Shown: positions 8,844 to 18,049 of the stretch, piece after piece
Layout of the letters: each line of letters begins with the position of its first letter
How positions within the stretch are numbered: the stretch's first letter is position 1
Assembly: GCF_025837155.1 (NCBI RefSeq)
Contig: NZ_CP107549.1
Span: 1,674,001-1,738,000, forward strand
DNA length: 64,000 nucleotides
From: Pseudomonas sp. Z8(2022)
GTDB taxonomy: Bacteria; Pseudomonadota; Gammaproteobacteria; Pseudomonadales; Pseudomonadaceae
Reading direction: 5' to 3'
Program-made: the position numbers and the translations under genes
Notes under the pieces: model-generated
The model's input: only the letters and a program-made list of their open reading frames with translations
What the model was told of the DNA's origin: nothing
Database searches by the model: none

Positions 8844-10049
8844 ATGTCCGCGTTGCCCGATATTCGCCTGCAGGCCACGCCTGAGGCGAAGAGCAAAGCG
8901 AAGCAGCCGGCCAAAGCCCCGGAACCCGGCAAGAACGGTGCTTCCAGCTTCGCCGAGGTATATGCCAAGGAGCGTCAGGCCAAGCCTGGCGAGCGCGCAG
9001 GTAGTACCGACAAATCCAGCCAGACACAAAAGTCCGCGTCGGCTCCGGGGGAGCCTGGTGCCGCCCCGCCTGCCGCCGAGCAGCCTGCAGTTGCCGCTTC
9101 CGGCAATTCCTTGCCGAACCAGGAGGTGGCTGAAGAGGAACTTGATCCCTTGCTGGCCATGGCCTTGAGCGGTATTCAGGTTCAGGGGGAGAATCCGGTA
9201 ACTGAGGAGTCGCCCGAGATGCCTGCTCTGGTGATTACCGGGGCTGCTGAAGAGGCCACGGCAGTGCTGGACGAGGACGCACTCGACCCGTTGGCGCTGC
9301 TCAAGCAATCGACGGATGAGGCCAAGGCCCAGTCTCCGCAAGATGCAGCGGCCAAGAGCGCCAAGGTCGCCACCAGTACCGACTTTGCCGCGGCCATGGC
9401 AGCGATGGGCAAGGGCGAGGAGGAGGGTGAGAGCAGTGAGGCAACGCAGGACCAGCCATTGGAAAGCCTGGCCAAGGATGCTCTCGAGAGTCTCAAGGAC
9501 AGCGTTCAGTCCAATCGCCCTGATCAGTTCGTCAGCAAGCTCAATGCGTTGACCCAGGCGCTCAACCATCAGGCCGGTGGCGCGCAGCGCCTGCCGCTGG
9601 TTCCGGGGCAACCGGTGGCGATGCAGCAGGGCGGCTGGAGTGAGGCGGTGGTGGATCGCGTCATGTGGCTGTCCAGCCAGAACCTCAAATCGGCTGAAAT
9701 TCAGCTCGACCCGGCTGAGCTGGGGCGCCTCGAGGTACGCGTGAATCTGTCTCAGGACCAGGCCCAGGTGACGTTCGCCAGCCCCAACGCCAGCGTACGC
9801 GATGCGCTGGAGGGGCAGATGCACCGTCTACGGGAGCTGTTTGCCCAGCAAGGCATGAACCTGGCCGACGCCAACGTTTCCGATCAGTCGCTCAATCGTG
9901 GCTGGCAGGGGCAGGGCGAAGGTGGCCGCAGTGGCTCCGGTTCGAACGATGGTCTGCTCGCAGGCGATGAGTTGTCGCCCGCGGCTCATCAGGAGGTGCG
10001 CAGCGAGCGACTGACCGCGGGGCGTGGTCTGGTGGACTACTACGCCTGA
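8844..10049 (+). CDS. fliK: Flagellar hook-length control protein FliK
   Basis: FliK measures hook length and switches export specificity by acting on the FlhB C-domain. The 401-residue protein has a long, low-complexity N-terminal part rich in Ala, Glu, Pro and Lys. It also has the conserved C-terminal Flg_hook domain (LDPAELGRLEVRVNLSQDQ and DALEGQMHRLRELFAQQGMN). It stands alone between hptB and the terminator at 10127. A second FliK-like gene lies at 30523-32052. Confidence 0.93.
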   Translation: MSALPDIRLQATPEAKSKAKQPAKAPEPGKNGASSFAEVYAKERQAKPGERAGSTDKSSQTQKSASAPGEPGAAPPAAEQPAVAASGNSLPNQEVAEEELDPLLAMALSGIQVQGENPVTEESPEMPALVITGAAEEATAVLDEDALDPLALLKQSTDEAKAQSPQDAAAKSAKVATSTDFAAAMAAMGKGEEEGESSEATQDQPLESLAKDALESLKDSVQSNRPDQFVSKLNALTQALNHQAGGAQRLPLVPGQPVAMQQGGWSEAVVDRVMWLSSQNLKSAEIQLDPAELGRLEVRVNLSQDQAQVTFASPNASVRDALEGQMHRLRELFAQQGMNLADANVSDQSLNRGWQGQGEGGRSGSGSNDGLLAGDELSPAAHQEVRSERLTAGRGLVDYYA

Positions 10050-10126
10050 GCGGGCTTCGCCGGAGCACCGGATAGCGCAGCATCGCATCAGCCAATGTCC
10101 GGCTATTAGTACCACTCCGCTAGACT

Positions 10127-10171
10127 TGCATTCGCCCGGGTTGCCGAAAGGTGCTCGGGCGAATGCATTTT
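10127..10171 (+). terminator. Rho-independent terminator after fliK
   Basis: A perfect 12-bp stem (10127-10138 with 10156-10167) has a 17-base loop and is followed directly by TTTT. It is 77 bases downstream of the fliK stop and separates fliK from the fliL promoter. Confidence 0.85.
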
Positions 10172-10237
10172 GGGTGACAGCAAGCGGCTGGCGCTGTTAA
10201 ATCCGCAGCCCAGAGTTAGACAAGCCTGCTCATATGC

Positions 10238-10253
10238 TGGCATAACACTTGCT
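10238..10253 (+). promoter_or_regulatory. Sigma-54 promoter of the fliL operon
   Basis: TGGCAT, AACAC, then TTGCT. GG (10239-10240) and GC (10251-10252) are ten bases apart, as sigma-54 requires. It lies 49 bases upstream of fliL, in the otherwise gene-free stretch after the fliK terminator. Confidence 0.85.
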
Positions 10254-10302
10254 CCTAACCCTTTGAATGCGGAAAGAACCTGGGTAGTGACGGATTATTG
10301 GC

Positions 10303-10821
10303 ATGGCTAAGAACGATGCGGCATCGGCTGCCGATGGACAACCTGGCGGCAAGGGCAAGCTCAAACTCATCATCCTGATGGTGGTGGGACTGCTTCTGGC
10401 CGTGGGCCTTTCCGTTGGCGGCACCTGGTTCGTTCTCAGCAAGGGCGACAAGCAGGGAGAGGCCACTCCGGCGCAAACCGTTGCGGCTGCCCCGGTTCGA
10501 CAGCCGGCCCTGTACCAGGAGCTGATGCCTGCCTTCGTGGTCAATTTCAATTACCAGAATCGCGCCCGCTATCTGCAGGTGAGCATGGCCCTGATGAGTC
10601 GTGACGCTGCAGGGATGGAGAAGCTAAAGGTACATATGCCTGTGTTGCGCAACCGTCTGGTGATGCTCTTGTCCAGTCAGGATTTCGGCGCTCTGCAGAC
10701 GCCGCTGGGCAAGGAGATGCTCCTGCAGCAGGCATTGGCCAGCGTGCAGGAGCTGGCGCAGAAGGAAACCGGCAGCACCGTGGTCGAGCAGGTGCTGTTC
10801 ACCAATTTCGTGTTGCAGTAG
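10303..10821 (+). CDS. fliL: Flagellar basal body-associated protein FliL
   Basis: FliL is a single-span inner-membrane protein that surrounds the stator and supports torque. The 172-residue product has a short charged cytoplasmic N-terminus and one membrane helix at about residues 22-46 (LIILMVVGLLLAVGLSV). The periplasmic stomatin-like FliL domain ends in VVEQVLFTNFVLQ. It is the first gene of fliLMNOPQR-flhB. Confidence 0.94.
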   Translation: MAKNDAASAADGQPGGKGKLKLIILMVVGLLLAVGLSVGGTWFVLSKGDKQGEATPAQTVAAAPVRQPALYQELMPAFVVNFNYQNRARYLQVSMALMSRDAAGMEKLKVHMPVLRNRLVMLLSSQDFGALQTPLGKEMLLQQALASVQELAQKETGSTVVEQVLFTNFVLQ

Positions 10822-10833
10822 CGGGAGCCGAAG

Positions 10834-11805
10834 ATGGCCGTGCAAGACCTGCTTTCCCAGGACGAGATCGATGCGCTGTTGCATGGCGTCGACGACGGCC
10901 TGGTGGAAACCGAGGACGCCGCAGAGCCGGGTAGCGTCAAGCAATATGACCTGACCAGCCAGGACCGCATCGTCCGTGGGCGGATGCCGACCCTGGAGAT
11001 GATCAACGAGCGTTTCGCCCGTTACACGCGCATCAGCATGTTCAACCTGCTGCGTCGCTCGGCCGATGTCGCCGTCGGTGGCGTTCAGGTGATGAAGTTC
11101 GGCGAATACGTGCATTCGCTGTATGTGCCCACCAGCCTCAACCTGGTGAAGATGAAACCCTTGCGCGGTACCGGGCTGTTCATCCTCGACGCCAAGCTGG
11201 TGTTCAAGCTGGTGGACAACTTCTTTGGCGGTGACGGTCGTCATGCCAAGATCGAAGGTCGCGAGTTCACCCCCACCGAGTTGCGTGTGGTGCGCATGGT
11301 GCTCGACCAGGCCTTTGTCGACCTGCGCGAGGCCTGGCATGCGGTGATGGACATCAATTTCGAGTACGTCAACTCCGAGGTCAATCCGGCGCTGGCCAAC
11401 ATCGTCAGCCCCAGCGAAGTGATCGTGGTGTCGACCTTCCATATCGAGCTGGATGGTGGCGGCGGCGATCTGCACATCACCATGCCGTACTCGATGATCG
11501 AGCCGATCCGCGAGATGCTCGATGCCGGCTTCCAGTCCGATGTCGATGATCAGGACGAGCGCTGGATCAAGGCCCTGCGCGAAGACATTCTCGACGTCAG
11601 CGTACCGCTGGCTGCCACGGTGGCGCGCCGTCAGTTGAAGCTGCGCGACATCCTGCACATGCAGCCGGGTGACGTGATCCCGGTGGAGCTGCCGGAGAAT
11701 GTGGTGATGCGTGCCAACGGCGTGCCGACGTTCAAGGTCAAGCTGGGTGCACACAAGGGCAATCTGGCCCTGCAGGTGCTGGAGCCAATCGAACGCCAGC
11801 GCTGA
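10834..11805 (+). CDS. fliM: Flagellar motor switch protein FliM
   Basis: FliM is the C-ring protein that binds phosphorylated CheY. The N-terminal CheY-binding peptide LSQDEIDALLHGV is at residues 6-18, followed by the CheC-like middle domain and the C-terminal SpoA domain that pairs with FliN. The length of 323 residues is normal. It starts 12 bases after fliL. The 69-base spacer before fliN is longer than its neighbours and holds a small GGGTC/GACCC hairpin at 11823-11836. Confidence 0.97.
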   Translation: MAVQDLLSQDEIDALLHGVDDGLVETEDAAEPGSVKQYDLTSQDRIVRGRMPTLEMINERFARYTRISMFNLLRRSADVAVGGVQVMKFGEYVHSLYVPTSLNLVKMKPLRGTGLFILDAKLVFKLVDNFFGGDGRHAKIEGREFTPTELRVVRMVLDQAFVDLREAWHAVMDINFEYVNSEVNPALANIVSPSEVIVVSTFHIELDGGGGDLHITMPYSMIEPIREMLDAGFQSDVDDQDERWIKALREDILDVSVPLAATVARRQLKLRDILHMQPGDVIPVELPENVVMRANGVPTFKVKLGAHKGNLALQVLEPIERQR

Positions 11806-11874
11806 GGCGCTGGAACTCAGTGGGGTCGGCAGACCCGATGTAAACGAATAGCTGAAGCCAGGCGAGGAAAGACG

Positions 11875-12357
11875 ATGGCAGACGAAGAAAACACCACCCC
11901 CGAGGAACAGGCGCTGGCCGATGAGTGGGCCGCCGCGCTGGCCGAGGCGGGCGATGCAGGACAGGACGATATCGATGCGATGCTGGCCGCACAGGCACAG
12001 GCACAGGCACCGGCACAGCCGGCAGCCCCGCGTGCGCCGATGGAGGAATTTGGCAGTGCGCCGCCGCCCAGCAACAATCTGCCTGCCAACCTGGATGGCC
12101 CTAATCTGGACGTGATTCTGGATATTCCGGTCTCCATTTCCATGGAAGTGGGCAATACCGACATCACCATCCGTAATCTGCTGCAGCTGAACCAGGGCTC
12201 GGTGATCGAGCTCGACCGTCTGGCTGGCGAGCCGCTCGATGTGCTGGTCAACGGCACGCTGATCGCCCACGGTGAGGTAGTGGTGGTCAACGAGAAGTTC
12301 GGCATCCGTCTTACCGACGTGATCAGCCCCAGCGAACGTATCAAGAAACTGCGCTGA
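11875..12357 (+). CDS. fliN: Flagellar motor switch protein FliN
   Basis: FliN is the lowest component of the C ring and the docking place for FliH. The 160-residue product has an acidic, Ala/Gln-rich N-terminal half that includes a simple AQAQAQAP stretch. Its C-terminal SpoA domain (LLQLNQGSVIELDRLAGEPLDV) is the conserved part. The extended N-terminus is common in Pseudomonas FliN. The ATG follows GAGGAAAG. Confidence 0.95.
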   Translation: MADEENTTPEEQALADEWAAALAEAGDAGQDDIDAMLAAQAQAQAPAQPAAPRAPMEEFGSAPPPSNNLPANLDGPNLDVILDIPVSISMEVGNTDITIRNLLQLNQGSVIELDRLAGEPLDVLVNGTLIAHGEVVVVNEKFGIRLTDVISPSERIKKLR

Positions 12358-12359
12358 CC

Positions 12360-12791
12360 ATGACTCGACTTCTTGCACTGCTGTTGGCCCTGCCCGGTCT
12401 CGCACTGGCCGCCGAACCCGCCGGCAAGGCTGCCACTCCGATGGCGGGCAGCGACATCGCCGGCCAACTCGGCCAATTGCTGCTGGGGCTGCTGCTGGTC
12501 ATCGGCCTGATCTTCGTCCTGGCCTGGTTGCTACGCCGCGTGCAGCAACTGGCACCGCGCGGCGGGCAGGTGATCAAGCTGCTGGCCACGCAACCGCTGG
12601 GGCCGCGTGACCGACTGGTGCTGGTGCAGGTGGGCAACGAGCAGATTCTGCTCGGCCTTTCGGCCGGGCGTATCACGCCGTTGCATGTGCTCGGGGAGCC
12701 GGTACACCTGCCCGACGCCGAGCCGGCCACGCCGGAGTTCGCCCAGCGCCTGATGGAGCTGCTGGGCAAGGATCAGAAGGACAAATCCTGA
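12360..12791 (+). CDS. fliO: Flagellar export protein FliO
   Basis: FliO assists assembly of the FliP pore complex. The 143-residue protein begins with a hydrophobic signal-like segment and has one strong membrane helix near residues 40-60 ([22 protein letters not shown]). A small cytoplasmic domain follows, starting with basic residues and containing [19 protein letters not shown]. It starts 2 bases after fliN, and its stop overlaps the fliP ATG (TGATG). Confidence 0.9.
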   Translation: MTRLLALLLALPGLALAAEPAGKAATPMAGSDIAGQLGQLLLGLLLVIGLIFVLAWLLRRVQQLAPRGGQVIKLLATQPLGPRDRLVLVQVGNEQILLGLSAGRITPLHVLGEPVHLPDAEPATPEFAQRLMELLGKDQKDKS

Positions 12792-13576
12792 TGCTGCGCT
12801 TGTTGCTGGTGCTGGTGCTGAGCCTGGCCGCCTCACTGGCGTTCGCCGAAGATCCGCCCGGCGCCACCTCGCTGATTCAGCAGGGCAACAGCCCGCTGTC
12901 GATTCCGGCCATCACCCTGTCGACGGACGCGGAAGGCCAGCAGGAATACTCGGTCAGCCTGCAGATACTGCTGATCATGACGGCGCTGAGTTTCATCCCG
13001 GCGTTCGTCATGCTGATGACCAGCTTCACCCGGATCATCATCGTCTTCTCCATCCTGCGTCAGGCGCTGGGCCTGCAGCAGACGCCGTCGAACCAGATCC
13101 TGGTCGGCCTGGCACTGTTTCTGACCCTGTTCATCATGGCGCCGATATTCGACCGGATTAACAGCGATGCCCTGCAGCCCTATCTCAACGAGGAGATCGT
13201 CGCTCAGGAGGCACTGAAGCGCGCCGAGCTACCCATCCGCGACTTCATGCTGGCGCAGACCCGTGAGAGCGACCTGGCGCTGTTCGTGCGGCTGTCCAAG
13301 CGTACCGACTTGGCAGGCGTCGAGGACGTGCCGCTGACCATCCTGGTGCCTGCGTTCGTCACCTCCGAGCTGAAAACCGCGTTCCAGATCGGCTTCATGA
13401 TCTTCATCCCGTTTCTGATCATCGACATGGTGGTTGCCAGTATCCTCATGGCGATGGGCATGATGATGCTCTCGCCCCTGATCATCTCCCTGCCGTTCAA
13501 GATCATGCTGTTTGTCCTGGTTGACGGCTGGGCGCTGATCATGGGTACTCTGGCCGCCAGTTTCGGCACGATATAG
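12791..13576 (+). CDS. fliP: Flagellar export gate protein FliP
   Basis: FliP is the core subunit of the FliP5-Q4-R1 export gate. The 261-residue product has a cleavable-type signal peptide ending near residue 19 (ASLAFA) and four membrane segments. The conserved motifs include [39 protein letters not shown] and the end [17 protein letters not shown]. Sequence and length are typical. Confidence 0.97.
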   Translation: MLRLLLVLVLSLAASLAFAEDPPGATSLIQQGNSPLSIPAITLSTDAEGQQEYSVSLQILLIMTALSFIPAFVMLMTSFTRIIIVFSILRQALGLQQTPSNQILVGLALFLTLFIMAPIFDRINSDALQPYLNEEIVAQEALKRAELPIRDFMLAQTRESDLALFVRLSKRTDLAGVEDVPLTILVPAFVTSELKTAFQIGFMIFIPFLIIDMVVASILMAMGMMMLSPLIISLPFKIMLFVLVDGWALIMGTLAASFGTI

Positions 13577-13587
13577 CGAGGCTCCCG

Positions 13588-13857
13588 ATGACTCCCGAGG
13601 TGGCGGTTGACCTGTTTCGCGAAGCGCTCTGGCTGATCGTGCTGATCGTCGGCTTAGCGGTGGTGCCGAGCCTGTTGGTCGGTCTGATCGTGGCCATGTT
13701 CCAGGCCGCCACACAGATCAACGAACAGACGTTGAGCTTTCTGCCACGCCTGATGGTGATGCTGTGCACGCTGATCTGGGCCGGCCCGTGGCTTGTGAGC
13801 CAGCTGATGGAGTACACCCAGACGCTGATCCAGAACATTCCGTACCTCATCGGTTGA
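13588..13857 (+). CDS. fliQ: Flagellar export gate protein FliQ
   Basis: FliQ is the small two-helix hairpin subunit of the export gate. The 89-residue product shows the conserved MTPEVAVDLFREALW start, two membrane helices, and the linker QAATQINEQTLSFLPR. It lies between fliP and fliR with short spacers, as in nearly all flagellar operons. Confidence 0.96.
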   Translation: MTPEVAVDLFREALWLIVLIVGLAVVPSLLVGLIVAMFQAATQINEQTLSFLPRLMVMLCTLIWAGPWLVSQLMEYTQTLIQNIPYLIG

Positions 13858-13870
13858 GGGGCGGGGCGCG

Positions 13871-14647
13871 ATGCTGGAGTTGAGCAACGAGCAGATCAGC
13901 GGCTGGGTCGGTCAGTTCCTACTGCCGTTGTTCCGTATTGCCGCGATGTTGATGGTGATGCCGATCATCGGCACCCAGCTGGTGCCGACCCGTGTGCGCC
14001 TGTACCTGGCGCTGGCCATCAGCGTCTTGCTGGTGCCGAGCTTGCCGCCGATGCCGCAGGTCGACGCGCTGAGCCTGCGCAGCCTGTTGCTGATCCTCGA
14101 GCAGGTGCTGATCGGCGCCATGTTCGGCTTCATCCTGCAGCTGTTCTTTCATCTGTTCACCGTTGCCGGGCAGATCATTGCCATGCAGATGGGCCTGGGC
14201 TTCGCCTCCATGGTCGATCCGAGCAATGGCGTTTCCGTGCCGGTGCTTGGTCAGTTCATGCTGATGCTGGTGACCTTGCTGTTCCTGGCCATCAACGGCC
14301 ATCTGGTGGCGCTGGAAATTCTGGCCGAAAGTTTTGTCGCCTTGCCCTCGGGGCAGGGGCTGATGGTCAATCATTACTGGACGCTGGCCGGCAAACTGAG
14401 CTGGGTGATCGGCGCCGGTCTGTTGCTGACTCTGCCAATGGTGACCGCACTGCTGGTGATCAACCTGTCCTTCGGCGTGATGACCCGCGCCGCGCCGCAG
14501 CTCAACATCTTCAGCATCGGCTTTCCCCTGACCCTGGCCCTCGGTCTGGTGATCTTCTGGGTGGGCCTTTCCGATTTCGGCAGCCTGTTTCAGGCGCTGG
14601 CCAGCGAAGCCCTGCAGCAACTGGGCGAATTCGCGTTGACGCGATGA
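13871..14647 (+). CDS. fliR: Flagellar export gate protein FliR
   Basis: FliR completes the export gate spiral with FliP and FliQ and contacts FlhB. The 258-residue protein is highly hydrophobic with about six membrane segments and the motif MQMGLGFASMVDPSNGVSVP. Both ends fit the family. It is followed after 9 bases by flhB. Confidence 0.96.
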   Translation: MLELSNEQISGWVGQFLLPLFRIAAMLMVMPIIGTQLVPTRVRLYLALAISVLLVPSLPPMPQVDALSLRSLLLILEQVLIGAMFGFILQLFFHLFTVAGQIIAMQMGLGFASMVDPSNGVSVPVLGQFMLMLVTLLFLAINGHLVALEILAESFVALPSGQGLMVNHYWTLAGKLSWVIGAGLLLTLPMVTALLVINLSFGVMTRAAPQLNIFSIGFPLTLALGLVIFWVGLSDFGSLFQALASEALQQLGEFALTR

Positions 14648-14656
14648 GAGGCGAGC

Positions 14657-15793
14657 ATGGCTGAGAGCGAGAGCGGCGCCGACAAGAGCGAGGAACCCAC
14701 AAGCAAGCGACTTGAAGAGTCGCGCAAGAAAGGCCAGATCGCCCGGTCCAAGGAGCTCAACACCCTGGCGGTGACCCTCACCGGCACCGTGGCCCTGATT
14801 ATCTTCGGCGCCTATATGGGCAATGTGCTGATGGAAATCATGCGCGGCAATTTCAGCTTGCCGCGTGAGGTGCTGATGAGCGAGCGCAGCATGGCGCTTC
14901 ACCTGCTGGCCTCGGGCAAGGAAGCGTTGCTGGCGGTACAGCCGTTCCTGATCGCCTTGCTGATCGCCTCCATCGCCGGCCCGATTGCCCTGGGCGGCTG
15001 GCTGTTCTCGGCTGAAGCGCTGCAGCCCAAGGCCAGCCGAATGAACCCGCTGGCAGGTCTCAAGCGCATGTTCTCGGTTCAGGCCCTGGTCGAGCTGATC
15101 AAGGCGCTGGCCAAGTTTCTGGTCATTCTCGCGGTGGCGCTTCTGGTGCTTTCGGTGGATCAGGACGATTTGCTGGCCATTGCCAACGAGCCGGTCGAAC
15201 CCGCCATCCTGCATAGCTTGCAGGTGGTGGGCTGGAGCGCGCTGTGGCTGTCGTGCGGGTTGATCCTGATCGCGGCGGTGGACGTGCCGTTCCAGCTGTG
15301 GAGCCACAAGAACAAGTTGAAGATGACCAAGCAGGAAGTGCGCGACGAGTACAAGGACACCGAGGGCAAGCCGGAGGTCAAGGGGCGTATTCGTCAGTTG
15401 CAACGGGAGATGGCCGAGCGGCGCATGATGCAGGCCGTGCCGGAGGCCGATGTGGTGATCACCAACCCGACGCACTTCGCCGTGGCGCTCAAGTACGACC
15501 CCGAGAAGGGCGGCGCGCCGCTGCTGCTGGCCAAGGGCGGCGACTTCCTGGCGTTGAAGATCCGCGAGATCGCCCAGGAGCATCAGGTGATGGTGCTGGA
15601 ATCGCCGGCGCTGGCGCGGGCCGTGTACTACTCCACCGAGCTGGACCAGGAAATCCCCGCCGGTCTGTATCTCGCCGTGGCGCAGGTGTTGGCCTACGTC
15701 TACCAGCTACGTCAGTACCGTGCCGGCAAGGGCAAGCGGCCGGGGCCGTTGCCCGATCTGCCGATTCCGCCGGATTTGCGTCGCGACTCATAA
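14657..15793 (+). CDS. flhB: Export specificity switch protein FlhB
   Basis: FlhB sits beside the export gate, and its cytoplasmic domain cleaves itself to change the export substrate from hook to filament. The 378-residue product has the basic, charged N-terminus, four membrane segments, and the autocleavage motif NPTH with the scissile Asn270-Pro271 bond. The C-terminal FlhBcc domain runs to the end. This domain is the reference for the free-standing FlhX at 30185-30526. Confidence 0.97.
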   Translation: MAESESGADKSEEPTSKRLEESRKKGQIARSKELNTLAVTLTGTVALIIFGAYMGNVLMEIMRGNFSLPREVLMSERSMALHLLASGKEALLAVQPFLIALLIASIAGPIALGGWLFSAEALQPKASRMNPLAGLKRMFSVQALVELIKALAKFLVILAVALLVLSVDQDDLLAIANEPVEPAILHSLQVVGWSALWLSCGLILIAAVDVPFQLWSHKNKLKMTKQEVRDEYKDTEGKPEVKGRIRQLQREMAERRMMQAVPEADVVITNPTHFAVALKYDPEKGGAPLLLAKGGDFLALKIREIAQEHQVMVLESPALARAVYYSTELDQEIPAGLYLAVAQVLAYVYQLRQYRAGKGKRPGPLPDLPIPPDLRRDS

Positions 15794-15829
15794 CCCTCGT
15801 AATGCTGTTTTCGTCCACTCCCGCGTTTC

Positions 15830-15845
15830 TGGAACGCTTCTTGCC
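15830..15845 (+). promoter_or_regulatory. Sigma-54 promoter of the flhA operon
   Basis: TGGAAC, GCTTC, then TTGCC. GG (15831-15832) and GC (15843-15844) are ten bases apart. The site is 57 bases upstream of flhA in the 109-bp spacer after flhB. This agrees with RpoN/FleQ control of flhA in P. aeruginosa. Confidence 0.8.
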
Positions 15846-15902
15846 ATAACCCTTGCAAGGCGCATGTCAGCGTCAAAAGATTGAATTGGCTGGGGTCGTC
15901 AC

Positions 15903-18038
15903 GTGGCATTCAATATCAACCGCTCGCAAATCATCGGGGACGCTCGTGGCAACCTGGCCGGGCTGCGCCAGGGCAGCCTGGGTATCCCGCTGCTGTTGCT
16001 GGCGCTGCTGGGCATGGTCACGCTGCCGGTGCCGCCGCTGCTGCTCGACACCCTGTTCACGTTCAACATCGCCTTGTCCATCGTCGTGCTGCTGGTCGCC
16101 GTCTACGCGCTACGCCCGCTGGACTTCGCCGTATTCCCCACCATCCTGCTGGTGGCCACCCTGTTGCGCCTGGCGCTCAACGTCGCCTCAACTCGCGTCG
16201 TGCTGCTGCACGGCCAGGAAGGCCCGCACGCCGCGGGCAAGGTAATCCAGGCCTTCGGTGAGGTGGTGATCGGCGGTAACTACGTGGTCGGTGTGGTGGT
16301 CTTCGCCATCCTGGTTATCATCAACTTCGTGGTCGTCACCAAGGGTGCCGGACGGATTTCCGAAGTCAGCGCGCGTTTCACCCTCGACGCCATGCCCGGC
16401 AAGCAGATGGCCATCGACGCAGACCTGAACGCCGGTTTGATCGATCAGGCCGAGGCCAAGAAGCGTCGTGCGGAGGTTGCCCAGGAGGCCGACTTCTACG
16501 GTTCGATGGACGGTGCCAGCAAATTCGTTCGTGGCGATGCCATCGCTGGTCTGCTGATCATGTTCGTCACCCTGATCGGCGGCATGGCCATCGGCATGCT
16601 GCAGCATGGCCTGAGCTTTGCCGATGCGAGCAAGATCTACGCGCTGTTGGTGATCGGTGATGGCCTGGTCGCGCAGATTCCTTCGCTGCTGCTGTCCACC
16701 GCCGCAGCCATCATGGTTACCCGCGTATCCAGCTCCGAGGACATGGGCCAGCAGGTCAACCGGCAGATGTTCGCTTCGCCGCGTGCTCTGGCCGTAGCGG
16801 CGCTCATCCTGATCGTCATGGGGCTGGTGCCGGGTATGCCGCATATATCCTTCATCGGCCTGGGCCTGATCGCTGCTGGTGGCGCCTATTGGATCGCTAA
16901 CAAGAAGCGCAGGGCTCAAGAGGTGGAGCAGCAGGAAGTGCAGCGTCAGCAGGAACTGATTCCGGCGCAGAAGGCGCAGGAGGTCAAGGAGCTGGGTTGG
17001 GATGACGTCACTCCGGTCGACATGGTCGGCCTGGAAGTGGGCTATCGGTTGATTCCGCTGGTCGATCGCAACCAGGGTGGCCAGTTGCTGGCGCGGATCA
17101 AGGGCGTGCGCAAAAAGCTGTCGCAGGAAATGGGCTTTCTCATGCCATCGGTGCATATCCGCGACAACCTCGACCTGGCGCCCAATGCCTATCGCCTGAC
17201 GCTGATGGGCGTCAGCGTCGCCGAGGCCGAGGTCTACCCCGACCGTGAGTTGGCGATCAATCCCGGGCAGGTATTCGGCCCGCTCAACGGCATCGCCGCC
17301 AAGGATCCGGCGTTTGGGCTGGAGGCGGTGTGGATCGACCCGACTCAGCGTGACCAGGCGCAATCGCTCGGTTACACCGTGGTCGACGCCAGTACCGTGG
17401 TCGCCACTCATCTCAACCAGATCCTGCACAAGCATGCCCATGAGCTGCTGGGGCACGAGGAAGTGCAGCAGCTCATGCAGTTGCTGGCCAAGAGCTCGCC
17501 GAAGCTGGCCGAAGAGCTGGTACCCGGGCTGGTTTCGCTGTCGACCCTGCTCAAGGTGCTGCAGGCATTGCTGCAGGAACAGGTGCCGGTACGGGATATC
17601 CGCACCATCGCCGAGGCCATCGCCAACGTCGCGCCCAAGAGTCAAGATCCCGCCGCTATGGTCGCTGCCGTTCGCGTGTCGCTGGCCCGTGCAATCGTGC
17701 AAAGCATTGTGGGACTAGAGCCGGAGCTGCCTGTCATCACGCTTGAGCCAAGGTTGGAACAGATTTTGCTGAACAGTCTGCAGAAGGCCGGTCAGGGTAG
17801 CGAGGATGGCATCCTCCTCGAACCGGGCATGGCCGAGAAGCTGCAGCGATCCCTGGTGGAAGCGGCGCAGCGCCAGGAAATGCTCGGCAAGCCGGTGATT
17901 CTGCTGGTGGCCGGGCCGGTTCGGGCGATGCTGTCGCGCTTCGCGCGGCTGGCGGTACCCAGCATGCACGTGCTGGCGTACCAGGAAATTCCGGACAACA
18001 AGCAGGTCACCATAGTCGCTACGGTCGGCCAGAACTGA
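15903..18038 (+). CDS. flhA: Flagellar export gate protein FlhA
   Basis: FlhA is the large ion-channel-like subunit of the export apparatus, forming the nonameric ring that receives substrates and chaperones. The 711-residue product has eight membrane segments in its first 330 residues. The conserved FHIPEP-family region includes VVTKGAGRISEVSARFTLD and DAMPGKQMAIDADLNAGLI, and the large cytoplasmic domain follows. The start is GTG at 15903 with a weak ribosome site; homology begins at this codon. Confidence 0.96.
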   Translation: MAFNINRSQIIGDARGNLAGLRQGSLGIPLLLLALLGMVTLPVPPLLLDTLFTFNIALSIVVLLVAVYALRPLDFAVFPTILLVATLLRLALNVASTRVVLLHGQEGPHAAGKVIQAFGEVVIGGNYVVGVVVFAILVIINFVVVTKGAGRISEVSARFTLDAMPGKQMAIDADLNAGLIDQAEAKKRRAEVAQEADFYGSMDGASKFVRGDAIAGLLIMFVTLIGGMAIGMLQHGLSFADASKIYALLVIGDGLVAQIPSLLLSTAAAIMVTRVSSSEDMGQQVNRQMFASPRALAVAALILIVMGLVPGMPHISFIGLGLIAAGGAYWIANKKRRAQEVEQQEVQRQQELIPAQKAQEVKELGWDDVTPVDMVGLEVGYRLIPLVDRNQGGQLLARIKGVRKKLSQEMGFLMPSVHIRDNLDLAPNAYRLTLMGVSVAEAEVYPDRELAINPGQVFGPLNGIAAKDPAFGLEAVWIDPTQRDQAQSLGYTVVDASTVVATHLNQILHKHAHELLGHEEVQQLMQLLAKSSPKLAEELVPGLVSLSTLLKVLQALLQEQVPVRDIRTIAEAIANVAPKSQDPAAMVAAVRVSLARAIVQSIVGLEPELPVITLEPRLEQILLNSLQKAGQGSEDGILLEPGMAEKLQRSLVEAAQRQEMLGKPVILLVAGPVRAMLSRFARLAVPSMHVLAYQEIPDNKQVTIVATVGQN

Positions 18039-18049
18039 GGTAGAGGGTC

